A DNA stretch of 64,000 bases from Flagellimonas oceanensis. GTDB lineage: Bacteria > Bacteroidota > Bacteroidia > Flavobacteriales > Flavobacteriaceae. The notes beneath the pieces are model-generated. The model had not been told where the DNA came from. It worked only from the letters and a program-made list of their open reading frames with translations, and did no database searches. The DNA is taken from contig NZ_RZNA01000004.1 of NCBI RefSeq assembly GCF_003992595.1, positions 109,096 to 173,095 on the forward strand. The letters run 5' to 3'. The translations under genes and the position numbers were made by a program. This document shows, piece by piece, positions 46,848 to 54,782 of this stretch; the first letter of the stretch is position 1, and every line of letters starts with the position of its first letter.

Positions 46848-47467
46848 GAATCTTCCTCCACTGTTTTCATACTTGGTTTTTCACGATGAAAAACAATCAG
46901 AAGGAAAAGTATTCCAATGATGACCAAGAACACGATTTCCAAAGTGGACAATAATTGGTTCATGCCAAGAGATCGTTGTGATCGTTGGGTCAATTGGCGC
47001 CCCTCATAAAGTTGAACTTCTGAAAGTTCGTCAAGATTATTGTTTATCCTGGTCAACCTTGAGGAAATTTTATCCTTCAGCTCGGCATTCCCTGCCCCTT
47101 TGTTGGTGGACAGATTTTCCTCCATCCGTTGAAGTTCGGTATAGCTGTTCTTCAAATCGACCAAATATTTCGATTCCTTGATAGTTAATTCCGTTTTTTC
47201 GAAATCTGAAAGAATGGTCTCAATATCCGAAGATTGCGTTGGCGACCCTGCATTTTTCCCATTCTTGGCCAAGGCCAATTCCTTTTTATGAAACAGATTG
47301 TTGAGCCTATAAATATATTCCTGGACCACAAGGCGATCTTCAAAAACCGAATTGACACTTTGTTCTACGGTGGAAAAATTTCGCTGGTTCAATCGATTGG
47401 AGGCCAGTACCAATAAAAATGCCGCAGCAAGTATGAAGCTTGCATTTATTCGTTGCTTTATGGACAT
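46844..47467 (-). CDS. Four-helix-bundle sensor-like membrane protein
   Basis: 207 residues from MSIKQRINASF (47467); an ATG at 47479 is also possible, while the frame further up to 47599 lacks coding character. An N-terminal TM (about 9-25), a periplasmic helical region of about 140 residues like the ligand-binding domain of methyl-accepting chemotaxis receptors, and a second TM (about 172-192). It has no HAMP, kinase or signalling domain after TM2, only a short charged tail. It may be a sensor accessory for one of the flanking two-component systems. Confidence 0.7.
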   Translation of the reverse strand: MSIKQRINASFILAAAFLLVLASNRLNQRNFSTVEQSVNSVFEDRLVVQEYIYRLNNLFHKKELALAKNGKNAGSPTQSSDIETILSDFEKTELTIKESKYLVDLKNSYTELQRMEENLSTNKGAGNAELKDKISSRLTRINNNLDELSEVQLYEGRQLTQRSQRSLGMNQLLSTLEIVFLVIIGILFLLIVFHREKPSMKTVEEDS

Positions 47468-47514
47468 ATTCTTTGGCATATGCTGCTTTTTATATGATGA
47501 TAGTAGGGGCTTGT

Positions 47515-47598
47515 GATGATGAATTATCCGCCCAGCCATAGCTAACCATTCTATTAGAGCAAACCTAATCCTGTGGGCTAGGCGGAAATCATCAATCA
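47515..47598 (-). repeat. Long imperfect stem-loop between two minus-strand genes
   Basis: CCGCCCAGCC (47529-47538) faces GGCTAGGCGG (47577-47586), with partly pairing flanks (TGATGAT and ATCATCAATCA). The loop contains the candidate -7 element of the next gene. It has no T tract, so a mobile palindromic element or an RNA structure between the two genes is more likely than a terminator. Confidence 0.5.
47560..47567 (-). promoter_or_regulatory. Possible -7 element of the four-helix-bundle protein gene
   Basis: Minus-strand TAGGTTTG fits TAnnTTTG and lies 93 bases before the start at 47467. No clear -33 element. It supports 47467 over the longest frame, whose start at 47599 would lie upstream of it. 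Confidence 0.35.
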
Positions 47599-47599
47599 A

Positions 47600-47959
47600 C
47601 TACAGTGCACTCAACTCGCCAGACTCAAGTGCATTTTTTAAATCGGCCTTGACCACTGGGTGGCTGTTAAAAAATCTTTTACCGTCGGTTTTTTTGATTT
47701 TGACCTCAACGGTACCGTCTTTTTTCTCTTTGATGGCTGTTACAACAACCTTTCTGCCAACGACTCTTTTATAGTCGGCAATTCCACCTTTTTTAATGAT
47801 GAAGTTGGCTCTTGGGAAATCAATGTGCTTGAACTTGGGTGCATCTGGATTACCAATTTCCAGCACGTCCCCAACTTTTACATCCTGTGGGTTTGTATTT
47901 TGAGCGTTGATATTCGTGGTAGCTACCACGAAAAGAATTGCTAAAATCATTATTCTCAT
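47600..47959 (-). CDS. Small secreted protein of unknown function
   Basis: 119 residues with a signal peptide (MRIMILAILFVVATTNINAQ). The mature part is basic and beta-rich (VKVGDVLEIGNPDAPKFKHI, KKDGTVEVKIKKTDGK), a layout seen in small domains such as OB or SH3 barrels. I do not recognise a family. It is followed by the stem-loop and lies in the cluster between the two two-component systems, 44 bases after the Rnk-like gene, possibly on the same transcript. Confidence 0.7.
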   Translation of the reverse strand: MRIMILAILFVVATTNINAQNTNPQDVKVGDVLEIGNPDAPKFKHIDFPRANFIIKKGGIADYKRVVGRKVVVTAIKEKKDGTVEVKIKKTDGKRFFNSHPVVKADLKNALESGELSAL

Positions 47960-48003
47960 AACTAGTATATATTTAGGGTTTACAATAATTTTTCATGTCT
48001 TTT

Positions 48004-48420
48004 CTATAAGTCAAAACTGGATGATAATTGATGGGACTGTTGCACATCAACAATTTTGAAGGATTGAACATCCGATGGAAATCCAAGTTGAATGTGATCG
48101 TCCACCGCTAGTCCAACCAAACTGGCCCCTAGCATACTCGCCACGGAGATGGTATTGTTCTCAACATCTCGGCGGGTCGATGGAACCAACTGAAACGTTT
48201 GCCGTACTCCATGCACAAATTCCACGGTTACTTTGGAGTTTAGGCGAACCACATCATCAGGCATATCCGACTCATCTTCTATCAAGGCTCGATCGATTCT
48301 TTCGCTCAACTGTTCCAAAGCATCTTTATGGGCATAATCCTCATAAAACCTATGAAAGGTCAGTATGCGTTTCAGTGTCAGGTAATCCTTTTTTTCCATG
48401 ATCAGGCTTCCGTATTTCAT
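48004..48420 (-). CDS. Rnk/GreA-family RNA polymerase-binding-like protein
   Basis: 138 residues: a helical N-terminal part followed by a GreA C-terminal-like domain with the typical core FQLVPSTRRDVENNTIS, SMLGASLVGLAVDDH and a final beta strand. This matches the Rnk type rather than a full GreA: no long coiled coil with acidic tip. An internal ATG at residue 8 is an alternative start. A good sigma-54 promoter lies upstream, which ties it to the neighbouring NtrC-type regulators. Confidence 0.75.
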   Translation of the reverse strand: MKYGSLIMEKKDYLTLKRILTFHRFYEDYAHKDALEQLSERIDRALIEDESDMPDDVVRLNSKVTVEFVHGVRQTFQLVPSTRRDVENNTISVASMLGASLVGLAVDDHIQLGFPSDVQSFKIVDVQQSHQLSSSFDL

Positions 48421-48481
48421 TTCCAGTTCTTAACGGACGGGACACTAAAATTTAGCATCCCAATATTCTGCACATAGAAAG

Positions 48482-48496
48482 GCAAAGCCTATGCCA
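48482..48496 (-). promoter_or_regulatory. Sigma-54 promoter of the Rnk-like gene
   Basis: Minus strand TGGCAT-N5-TTGC (48496 to 48482), with GG and GC separated by exactly 10 bases, the defining spacing of sigma-54 promoters. It would start transcription near 48470, about 50 bases before the Rnk-like gene. Two sigma-54 activators are encoded within 5 kb. Confidence 0.6.
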
Positions 48497-48586
48497 TTTG
48501 AAAAGACATTTATCAAAAAAAAGTTTTATAATTCTGATAATCAGTTATTTAAAAACATTCTAGAGTAAAATGAAGAAAAGTGTAAT

Positions 48587-48603
48587 CGGGTAGTTTTTAC
48601 CCG
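48587..48603 (-). terminator. Possible terminator after the second response regulator
   Basis: CGGGTA (48587-48592) pairs with TACCCG (48598-48603), 24 bases beyond the minus-strand stop codon; a smaller GGC/GCC hairpin precedes it in the RNA. The following bases are T-rich but interrupted, so termination strength is unclear. Confidence 0.4.
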
Positions 48604-48626
48604 GTTGAGGCAAAATGCCCCAGTAA

Positions 48627-49952
48627 CTATTTAAGTTTTTCGCGAAGTGTTTTTCGATTGATACCCAAGATTTCGGCAGCTTTGGTCTTATTGCCCTGGG
48701 TGGATAGGAGTACTTCCTGGATGTATTCTTTTTCTTTTTCCTGAAGTGTTTTAAATCCTTTTTTGGGAAAGTCGATTTTGTATTTCAATTCATCCGGAAG
48801 GTGTTCCAAAGTGATTTTTCCATCACACATGATTACGGCACGCTGGACCACGTTTTCCAGTTCACGGATATTCCCGGGCCAAGTGTATCGTTCCAGCACT
48901 GCAAGGGCATCGTCATCAATGCGGACAAATCGGTCCTTGTATTCAATGCCATATTTCTGCATGAATTTATCGACCAATAAAGGAACGTCCGAAGTACGCT
49001 CCCGAAGCGGTGGCACCTCAACAGTAACGACGGAAAGGCGATAGAACAGGTCTTCCCGAAAGGTTTTCTTTTGGATCAGTTCGTTCAAATCACTGTTGGT
49101 GGCGGCAATGACCCTAACATCCAATTTTTCTGGTTTTTGGGAACCGATTTTGGTCACTTCCTTTTCTTGGAGCACCCGCAACAGTCTATTTTGGACCGGT
49201 AGGGTCGCATTTCCTATTTCATCCAAAAAAATGGTGCCCTTGTGTGCTGCTTGGAAAAAACCATCACGGTTTTCGTTGGCACCTGTAAAGGCACCTTTGG
49301 TGTATCCAAAAAGTTCGGCCTCCAACAAATTCTCTGGAATGGCCCCACAGTTCACAGCGATAAAAGGTGCCCGTGCAAACTTGCCCGAATAGTGAATGGC
49401 ACGCGCCACCAGTTCCTTTCCCGTACCGCTTTCACCTCTCACTAGAACCGTGGCACGGTTGTCCTTGACCCGATCAATAATCTCCGTGACTTTTTGGAAT
49501 GCTTCGGAATTTCCGATCATATCGGCGTAGCCATTGGTGGCGATGGGTTTTACCGGTGGCGTTTTATAGGAGTCCTTTGCCTCCTTACTGGTAAGGGCTT
49601 TTTTTACCGCCAATTCCAGTTCGCTTTTGGTAAAAGGCTTGGTCAAATAGTCCGTAGCCCCATGTTTTATTACGTTGGAGGCATCTTCCACGGACGGAAA
49701 ACCGGTCACTACCAATTTGGGCATGTTCGGGTAATGTTCGGCCACATATTTTACCAGCTGCAATCCATCAATCTCCGGCATATTAATGTCGGTGACCAAC
49801 AAATCTATCTCTGTATCCTTTAGGATATAAAGCGCTTCCTTTACCGAAACGGCCTTATAGGTGTGATAATCCATCGATTTTAAGTGTCGCTGCAACAGCT
49901 CCAGAATATCGATGTCGTCATCAACGAGCAATATGTTTTCCTTCTTCAACAA
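48627..49952 (-). CDS. Sigma-54-dependent response regulator (NtrC type), second
   Basis: 441 residues: receiver (D55 in VTDINMPEID), AAA+ domain (Walker A GESGTGKE, intact GAFTGA loop, Walker B IFLDEIGN) and Fis-type HTH (LGINRKTLREKLK). Unlike the regulator at 43.7 kb its sigma-54 contact loop is canonical, so it is the better candidate for driving the sigma-54 promoter about 150 bases downstream of its stop. Five bases after the kinase gene. Confidence 0.93.
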   Translation of the reverse strand: MLKKENILLVDDDIDILELLQRHLKSMDYHTYKAVSVKEALYILKDTEIDLLVTDINMPEIDGLQLVKYVAEHYPNMPKLVVTGFPSVEDASNVIKHGATDYLTKPFTKSELELAVKKALTSKEAKDSYKTPPVKPIATNGYADMIGNSEAFQKVTEIIDRVKDNRATVLVRGESGTGKELVARAIHYSGKFARAPFIAVNCGAIPENLLEAELFGYTKGAFTGANENRDGFFQAAHKGTIFLDEIGNATLPVQNRLLRVLQEKEVTKIGSQKPEKLDVRVIAATNSDLNELIQKKTFREDLFYRLSVVTVEVPPLRERTSDVPLLVDKFMQKYGIEYKDRFVRIDDDALAVLERYTWPGNIRELENVVQRAVIMCDGKITLEHLPDELKYKIDFPKKGFKTLQEKEKEYIQEVLLSTQGNKTKAAEILGINRKTLREKLK

Positions 49953-49957
49953 AGCGA

Positions 49958-51049
49958 TTATTTTTTAGGGAATTGCAATGTAAAGATAGTGCCTGCTGGA
50001 GTATTTGGGGTTACCTCAATACTTCCTTGATGGCTTTGCACAATGCCATGCACTACGCTAAGCCCCAATCCCGACCCTTCACCAACGGGTTTGGTGGTAA
50101 AAAATGGGTCAAAAATATGGGGTATGGATTCCTCAGGTATTCCTGGACCTTGGTCGGCAATTTTTAATATGACATTATCTTTTTCCGTTGCCAAAGAAAC
50201 CGAGATAGCGCTTTTGGGCGGTGCAAAATAAATGGCGTTTACAATGAGGTTGAAAACCACTTGGGTCAGCTGGATTTTATCTATGCGCAGCTCGATGGTG
50301 TCCTCGGAATGCTCAAATTGGCAAGAAACATCATTTTGACGCAAAGTTGTTCTCAACATATTGATCGCTTCTTCCATTACCTCAACCACATTGATGACTT
50401 CACGTGTTTCGGGCATCTCGCAAGCGAAGAACATCAGTTTTTTGACCACTTCCCTTGAAAATATGGTGTTGGTAATAATTTTGTCCAGATCCTTGAGGGC
50501 TTGTGGGTCATTACTGATGTGTTCCTTTAACAGTTCCGTAAAGCCCAGAATATTGGCAAGTGGGGTGTTCAATTCGTGGGCGATGCCCGCGGTAATTTCC
50601 CCTAAGATGCGCAGCCTATCGGATTGCTCCACTTGCCTGCGTATGTGCTCTTCTTTTTCTTTGATTTCTTTCCGCTCCAGCAAATTGCCCACTTTTAGGC
50701 AAACATTGTCCAAAAGTTGCTGTTCTTCTTCCAAAAAATCCTTGAGCTGGTATTTTGGCGAAGGATAACCGATCTTTATTTCGCCCTTAGGTTTATTGAA
50801 CACGGTAATGGCCGACTCCAAAAACACATAGGCGTCGCCTTTCTCCTCGGTTTTGATAAAATAATCAGGTGTCGAGAGCTCCACATAGGTTTCCTCATCG
50901 AATTGCCAAGCACGTTCCAAACATTGTACTATGCCGAGCAATGCGGTTTCCATATCATCGTAATCACAGTTGACAATGAGCGAGGTTACCTCATACAAAC
51001 AGGTAAGCTCCTTGATGCGTTCCTTGAGTTTTTGTTCGGCTGTGAGCAT
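49958..51049 (-). CDS. Soluble sensor histidine kinase, second
   Basis: 363 residues from 51049 (MLTAEQKLKER); the frame up to 51106 lacks support. No transmembrane segment: an N-terminal GAF-like sensor region (about 1-125), a coiled coil (about 110-148), then the kinase core with H158 in GIAHELNTPLAN, N box NLIVNAIYF, G1 DQGPGIPEE and G2 GSGLGLSVV. A cytoplasmic signal is therefore likely. Operon with the regulator gene that follows. Confidence 0.92.
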   Translation of the reverse strand: MLTAEQKLKERIKELTCLYEVTSLIVNCDYDDMETALLGIVQCLERAWQFDEETYVELSTPDYFIKTEEKGDAYVFLESAITVFNKPKGEIKIGYPSPKYQLKDFLEEEQQLLDNVCLKVGNLLERKEIKEKEEHIRRQVEQSDRLRILGEITAGIAHELNTPLANILGFTELLKEHISNDPQALKDLDKIITNTIFSREVVKKLMFFACEMPETREVINVVEVMEEAINMLRTTLRQNDVSCQFEHSEDTIELRIDKIQLTQVVFNLIVNAIYFAPPKSAISVSLATEKDNVILKIADQGPGIPEESIPHIFDPFFTTKPVGEGSGLGLSVVHGIVQSHQGSIEVTPNTPAGTIFTLQFPKK

Positions 51050-51267
51050 GGTATTCTCCTTTTTAGCAAAATAGTGAATTATTGAAAGAGTGGGGCCTAA
51101 AAACAATCAGTCTCTTTTTGCAACACTGTCGGTTCTTAATTAATTCCCAAAACCACATATAATCAAATCCTAATTAGTAACTTATGGATTATTCCCTTAC
51201 AAGTTTCCCCACCATTTGATGATCATAAACTATCTGTCCTCCCAAAGGAGTGGAAAATTTGTCCCTC
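51050..51267. other. Intergenic region before the island
   Basis: 218 bases between the divergent kinase gene and the short secreted ORF. I found no convincing TAnnTTTG or GG-N10-GC element on either strand and no RNA gene. Confidence 0.5.
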
Positions 51268-51537
51268 ATGAAATTAAAAATTGTATTGCTCTACATAATA
51301 TTCCACCACTTCGCTTTTTCTCAAAGTCCTGAACAAGCTTTCAAAATTTTGGAAAAAAGCTTTGAGCGAATGATGGAGCTGCAGAGCGTTGCTTATGATT
51401 CGTACAAAGAAGCGGAGGAGAGCAATGTAACTTATCTTAACCAAAAGGATTTTATTTATTTTGATTTGGAGCAGCTTTTTTTAGCTGTCATAAATTTTCA
51501 TTTGGTTTCTTATGTATTGATTATCAATATTTTATGA
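51268..51537 (+). pseudogene. Truncated secreted protein at the island edge
   Basis: 89 residues from 51268: a signal peptide (MKLKIVLLYIIFHHFAFSQ) and about 50 residues that look like the beginning of a larger secreted flavobacterial protein (EQAFKILEKSFERMMELQSVAYDSY). After about residue 67 the sequence turns hydrophobic and AT-rich and soon stops. The integrase gene follows 86 bases later, so the rest of the gene was probably displaced when the island integrated. Could instead be a small intact protein. Confidence 0.5.
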
Positions 51538-51587
51538 ATTTTTTCTTTTCATTTAGATGCATCAATACTACCTTTAAATGACCATTT

Positions 51588-51606
51588 GTTGTACCTATGT
51601 TGTACC
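51588..51606 (+). repeat. Direct repeat GTTGTACC x2 ahead of the integrase
   Basis: GTTGTACC at 51588-51595 and 51599-51606, 11 bases apart, so both face the same side of the helix. They lie just before the chosen integrase start and may be arm-type recombinase sites or an autoregulatory operator. Confidence 0.4.
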
Positions 51607-51622
51607 CAAAATACCGCTGAAA

Positions 51623-52834
51623 ATGATCAATGTACGAACGGTTTTAAGAAAAAAACAGCTTTCCGATGGAACTTATCCGGTATGCCTTCGTGTGACCAAA
51701 GATAGGCGATCTAAATACTTCAAGACCATCTACAATGTATCTCCCAAAGAATGGGATGAACGTACCGGTTCTTTCAATAAGAACCACAGCAATTTTATTC
51801 AGGACAATCGGTTATTGTTGAAGTTTCGGGACAGAGCATTAAAAGTGATCGCAGAGTTGGAAATGGAGAAAGATGATTTCTCTTTGAGGGAATTTGAACA
51901 TAATTTTAGATTGGCTTTCAATCCTGTTAGAAGAAACGTTTTTGATTTTTGGGATGAAATAGTGGAGGAGTTGAAGCTAGCCGGCAGAATGGGCAATGCC
52001 CGTTTCCACAACGATACCAGTAAATCCGTCCTTAGATATTTAAAGTTTGACAAAGACCTTTCTTTTACGGACATTACCCCGGCCTTTCTTGAAAAATATG
52101 AGGCCTATCTGCGTTCACGTGGTGGCACAGATGGCGGTATTGGTGTTAGGATGCGCTCCATAAGGGCATTGTACAACCATGCCATCAGAAGGAACATCGT
52201 AAAGGAATCCCTTTATCCCTTTCGTGCATATAAAGTATCGAGATTGAAAGGAAGGGGGGCCAAAAGGGCTCTTACCTTTGAAGAAGTAAAACTGATAATC
52301 AATATTGACCTTTCTGAAAATCCGGAGCTTTTGAACAGCAAAAACTATTTTGTTTTTAGCTTCTATACCAGAGGGATGAACTTTGCCGATATGATGAAAT
52401 TAAAATGGAAGGATATCAAAGGTGGAAACATTTACTATACCCGCTCCAAGACCAAGGGAAACTTTACCATTAAAATCCTACCTCCGGTTCAGGAAATGCT
52501 GGATCATTATCATAAAAATTCATTGGGCACAAAATATGTCTTTCCCATTTTACTCCATGACGAGCTTACCCCGAACCAGATTGAAAACCGCAAGACCAAA
52601 GTGCTCAAAAACTATAACAAGGATTTAAAGGCTATTGCAGAATTGGCCGAAATTGAAAAATCTGTGACCAGTTATGTGGCCCGTCACAGTTTTGCCAATT
52701 GTCTCAAGCAAAAAGGTGTTGCAACGGATGTGATTAGCGAATCATTGGGCCATCAAAACATGGCCATAACCCAAGCATATTTGAAGGAATTAGATACCTC
52801 TGTGGTTGACAAGGCCATAGAAGTATTACTCTAA
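51623..52834 (+). CDS. Tyrosine recombinase (island integrase)
   Basis: 403 residues from 51623 (MINVRTVLRKKQLSDGTYP), the usual N-terminus of Bacteroidota integrases; the ATG at 51578 would include the GTTGTACC repeats. An arm-binding-like domain, a SAM-like core-binding domain at about 90-190 and the catalytic domain follow. Catalytic Arg in FYTRGMNFADM, box II in SYVARHSFAN, the later His in LGHQNM and the nucleophile Tyr in TQAYLKEL. The gene overlaps the convergent gene downstream by 9 bases. Confidence 0.92.
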   Translation: MINVRTVLRKKQLSDGTYPVCLRVTKDRRSKYFKTIYNVSPKEWDERTGSFNKNHSNFIQDNRLLLKFRDRALKVIAELEMEKDDFSLREFEHNFRLAFNPVRRNVFDFWDEIVEELKLAGRMGNARFHNDTSKSVLRYLKFDKDLSFTDITPAFLEKYEAYLRSRGGTDGGIGVRMRSIRALYNHAIRRNIVKESLYPFRAYKVSRLKGRGAKRALTFEEVKLIINIDLSENPELLNSKNYFVFSFYTRGMNFADMMKLKWKDIKGGNIYYTRSKTKGNFTIKILPPVQEMLDHYHKNSLGTKYVFPILLHDELTPNQIENRKTKVLKNYNKDLKAIAELAEIEKSVTSYVARHSFANCLKQKGVATDVISESLGHQNMAITQAYLKELDTSVVDKAIEVLL

Positions 52835-53917
52835 ATCTGATTTTCCTAGAATTGGGTCTTTAAATTCAGCTAAAGGGTCCAACCAATCCGCTTTTTGTTC
52901 TGCCCAATTTAGATAAACTTTGATTTCTTCATTTAACAAAGATTTATTCTGTTCTACTTTATCCTTGTAGGCACTTAGGTAGTCTCTTATTTGTTTAGCC
53001 TTATACCAGTTCTCTGAATCTGAGATAAGTTGTCTCAATTTTGATTTTTCCTCTGCTATTTTCTTCAGAAGTTCTTTCTCTTTTAACAGTTCTTGTTCTC
53101 TCCTCCTTTTTTGCTCTGCTTGTTGCGCTCGTAAATCATGCCAATACTTGCAATCTTTTTCTATCCAAGCTACGATTTGTGGAAGGTATTCTTCTAAACG
53201 GATAGTTTTTCTATCTATCCAACTTTTTTGTCTGAATGATGGGCCGGCCTGAAATTCTAGCTTATCGCTTTTTTTCCAAGATTCCCTACTCCAGCCCGAC
53301 TTATCTTTCTCCCGTATTCTATGATACTTCTGGCGAAGATTTATTTCTGTTTTTTGACCGAACATCTGTATATGACAACGGCTATACTCAAAGATGATTT
53401 TTCCATTCATGGCCTCTATTGCCAAAATCAGCGTATTCATAAATCTAAGTGCCCTAGGCCTCATTTTGAGGTCAGTATGGATGGGTAATATTTCATGTTC
53501 TTGGGATAACTCCCAAAATCGGACATCTTTGCTCTCATCTAATTGCTCCAATAGTTTTTTACTCTTCCTTATTGTTGGATGATATTGCACAATCCTCTTT
53601 GGTACTTTAAAGTGTAAATTACTTTGCTGCTCCAGTTCATATGCTCTTTTATGGTTATCCGTTTTAAATTTTTTGGAATCTGAGGCCAAGTTTATTTTGA
53701 TATTTCTGTTTTCCATTTTAGGCAGAGGTGTTTTGGTTATTTCTTTATTGAACCTAACCTTTGTCCAATGACCTCGGTTGGGTAATGGGATATTGTATTC
53801 TTGACAAACATCTTTCAATTGCTGTTGCGTTACCTTAAGTTGCTCAGACAAATCATTCAAAGATTGCTCCCATACCAAACCATATAATTCTACTCTTGTA
53901 AAAGTTTTTTCTTTCAT
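52826..53917 (-). CDS. Unknown island protein with N-terminal HTH-like motif and coiled coil
   Basis: 363 residues, very rich in Lys, Glu and Gln. The first 60 residues contain a helix-turn-helix-like pattern ending in CQEYNIPLPNRGHWTKVRF, similar to a motif seen in a group of uncharacterised proteins from mobile elements. Residues about 265-340 form a long coiled coil. I do not recognise a function; DNA binding is an inference from the N-terminus. It is convergent with the integrase and divergent from the AbiE/restriction operon, so it could be a regulator of either. Confidence 0.7.
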   Translation of the reverse strand: MKEKTFTRVELYGLVWEQSLNDLSEQLKVTQQQLKDVCQEYNIPLPNRGHWTKVRFNKEITKTPLPKMENRNIKINLASDSKKFKTDNHKRAYELEQQSNLHFKVPKRIVQYHPTIRKSKKLLEQLDESKDVRFWELSQEHEILPIHTDLKMRPRALRFMNTLILAIEAMNGKIIFEYSRCHIQMFGQKTEINLRQKYHRIREKDKSGWSRESWKKSDKLEFQAGPSFRQKSWIDRKTIRLEEYLPQIVAWIEKDCKYWHDLRAQQAEQKRRREQELLKEKELLKKIAEEKSKLRQLISDSENWYKAKQIRDYLSAYKDKVEQNKSLLNEEIKVYLNWAEQKADWLDPLAEFKDPILGKSDLE

Positions 53918-53941
53918 TTGATAAAGATTTCTTAGTTAAAA

Positions 53942-53978
53942 TTCGAGTTTATCCCCAAAAAATGGTAATTTTCTCGAA
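53942..53978. promoter_or_regulatory. Inverted repeat in the divergent AbiE promoter region
   Basis: TTCGAG (53942-53947) and CTCGAA (53973-53978), perfect 6-base arms with a 25-base spacer. AbiEi antitoxins of known type IV systems repress their own promoter through inverted repeats, so this is a candidate operator, though the arms are short. Confidence 0.35.
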
Positions 53979-54056
53979 AAAATACTAAAGCTGGATTTAT
54001 CTGAATACATAAAAATCTGTCAATCAAGAGAAGTATACTCATTTACTTGGGACGAG

Positions 54057-54782
54057 TTGATCATCAATATCGATAAACCAGCTTCTGCCATAAAGAAAGA
54101 GTTGACATACTTAACATCCAAAAAGGAGGTTCTAGCCTTAAGGCAAAACTTCTATTTGATTATCCCTCCAAGATATTCGACCCTTGGAAAACTACCCATC
54201 GAACTATACATTGAAAAATTATTCAAATATCTTGACAGAAATTATTATCTGGGAGGCTTTTCGGCGGCAAAATTGCATGGAGCATCACATCAACAAATAC
54301 AAAAAGAATATGTAGCAACCACCAAGCCCGCTTTATTATCCATATCAAAAGGAAGCATCCATATCAAATTTTTCACGCTTTCCAACTGGCCTAAAGGGAA
54401 CATAATACAGAAAAAATCCGATGCTGGATATTTTAACGTTTCAGACCCCATATTAACCATTGCGGACCTTATCCACCATCAAACAAAGCTGGGAGGAATA
54501 AATCGGATACTATCCAATATTGAAGAGCTTCTGGAAGAAGTTAATCTATCCGACTTGACATTGCTCTTACAATGGTACCCACATACAAGTGTATTACAGC
54601 GTTTGGGCTTTTTGATAGAGCACATAGAACCTGAAAATGAATTAATGAATCTTCTTTACGAGCATTTAACAGAGAGGCGTTTTTATCCCGTTCTTTTGAA
54701 TATTGGAGACAGGAACAAGCCTGGTTCGGTGGATAACCGTTGGAAGGTGGATGTAAATCTAAAATTAGAAAGTGATTTATGA
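54057..54782 (+). CDS. AbiEi-type antitoxin (type IV toxin-antitoxin)
   Basis: Antitoxin and likely autorepressor for the nucleotidyltransferase toxin encoded next. 241 residues if started at the TTG at 54057. The N-terminal winged helix (SAIKKELTYLTSKKEVLAL, ending FYLIIPPRY) and the C-terminal effector domain (YYLGGFSAAKLHGASHQQIQ) fit the AbiEi/COG5340 family. Protein-like sequence continues upstream in the same frame (LSEYIKICQSREVYSFTWDE) back to a stop at 53937, but without an in-frame ATG; an ATG at 53962 is out of frame by one base, before an A6 run. The true start is therefore uncertain (CTG 53991, ATA 53982, or a frameshift). Stop overlaps the toxin start as ATGA. Confidence 0.8.
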   Translation: MIINIDKPASAIKKELTYLTSKKEVLALRQNFYLIIPPRYSTLGKLPIELYIEKLFKYLDRNYYLGGFSAAKLHGASHQQIQKEYVATTKPALLSISKGSIHIKFFTLSNWPKGNIIQKKSDAGYFNVSDPILTIADLIHHQTKLGGINRILSNIEELLEEVNLSDLTLLLQWYPHTSVLQRLGFLIEHIEPENELMNLLYEHLTERRFYPVLLNIGDRNKPGSVDNRWKVDVNLKLESDL

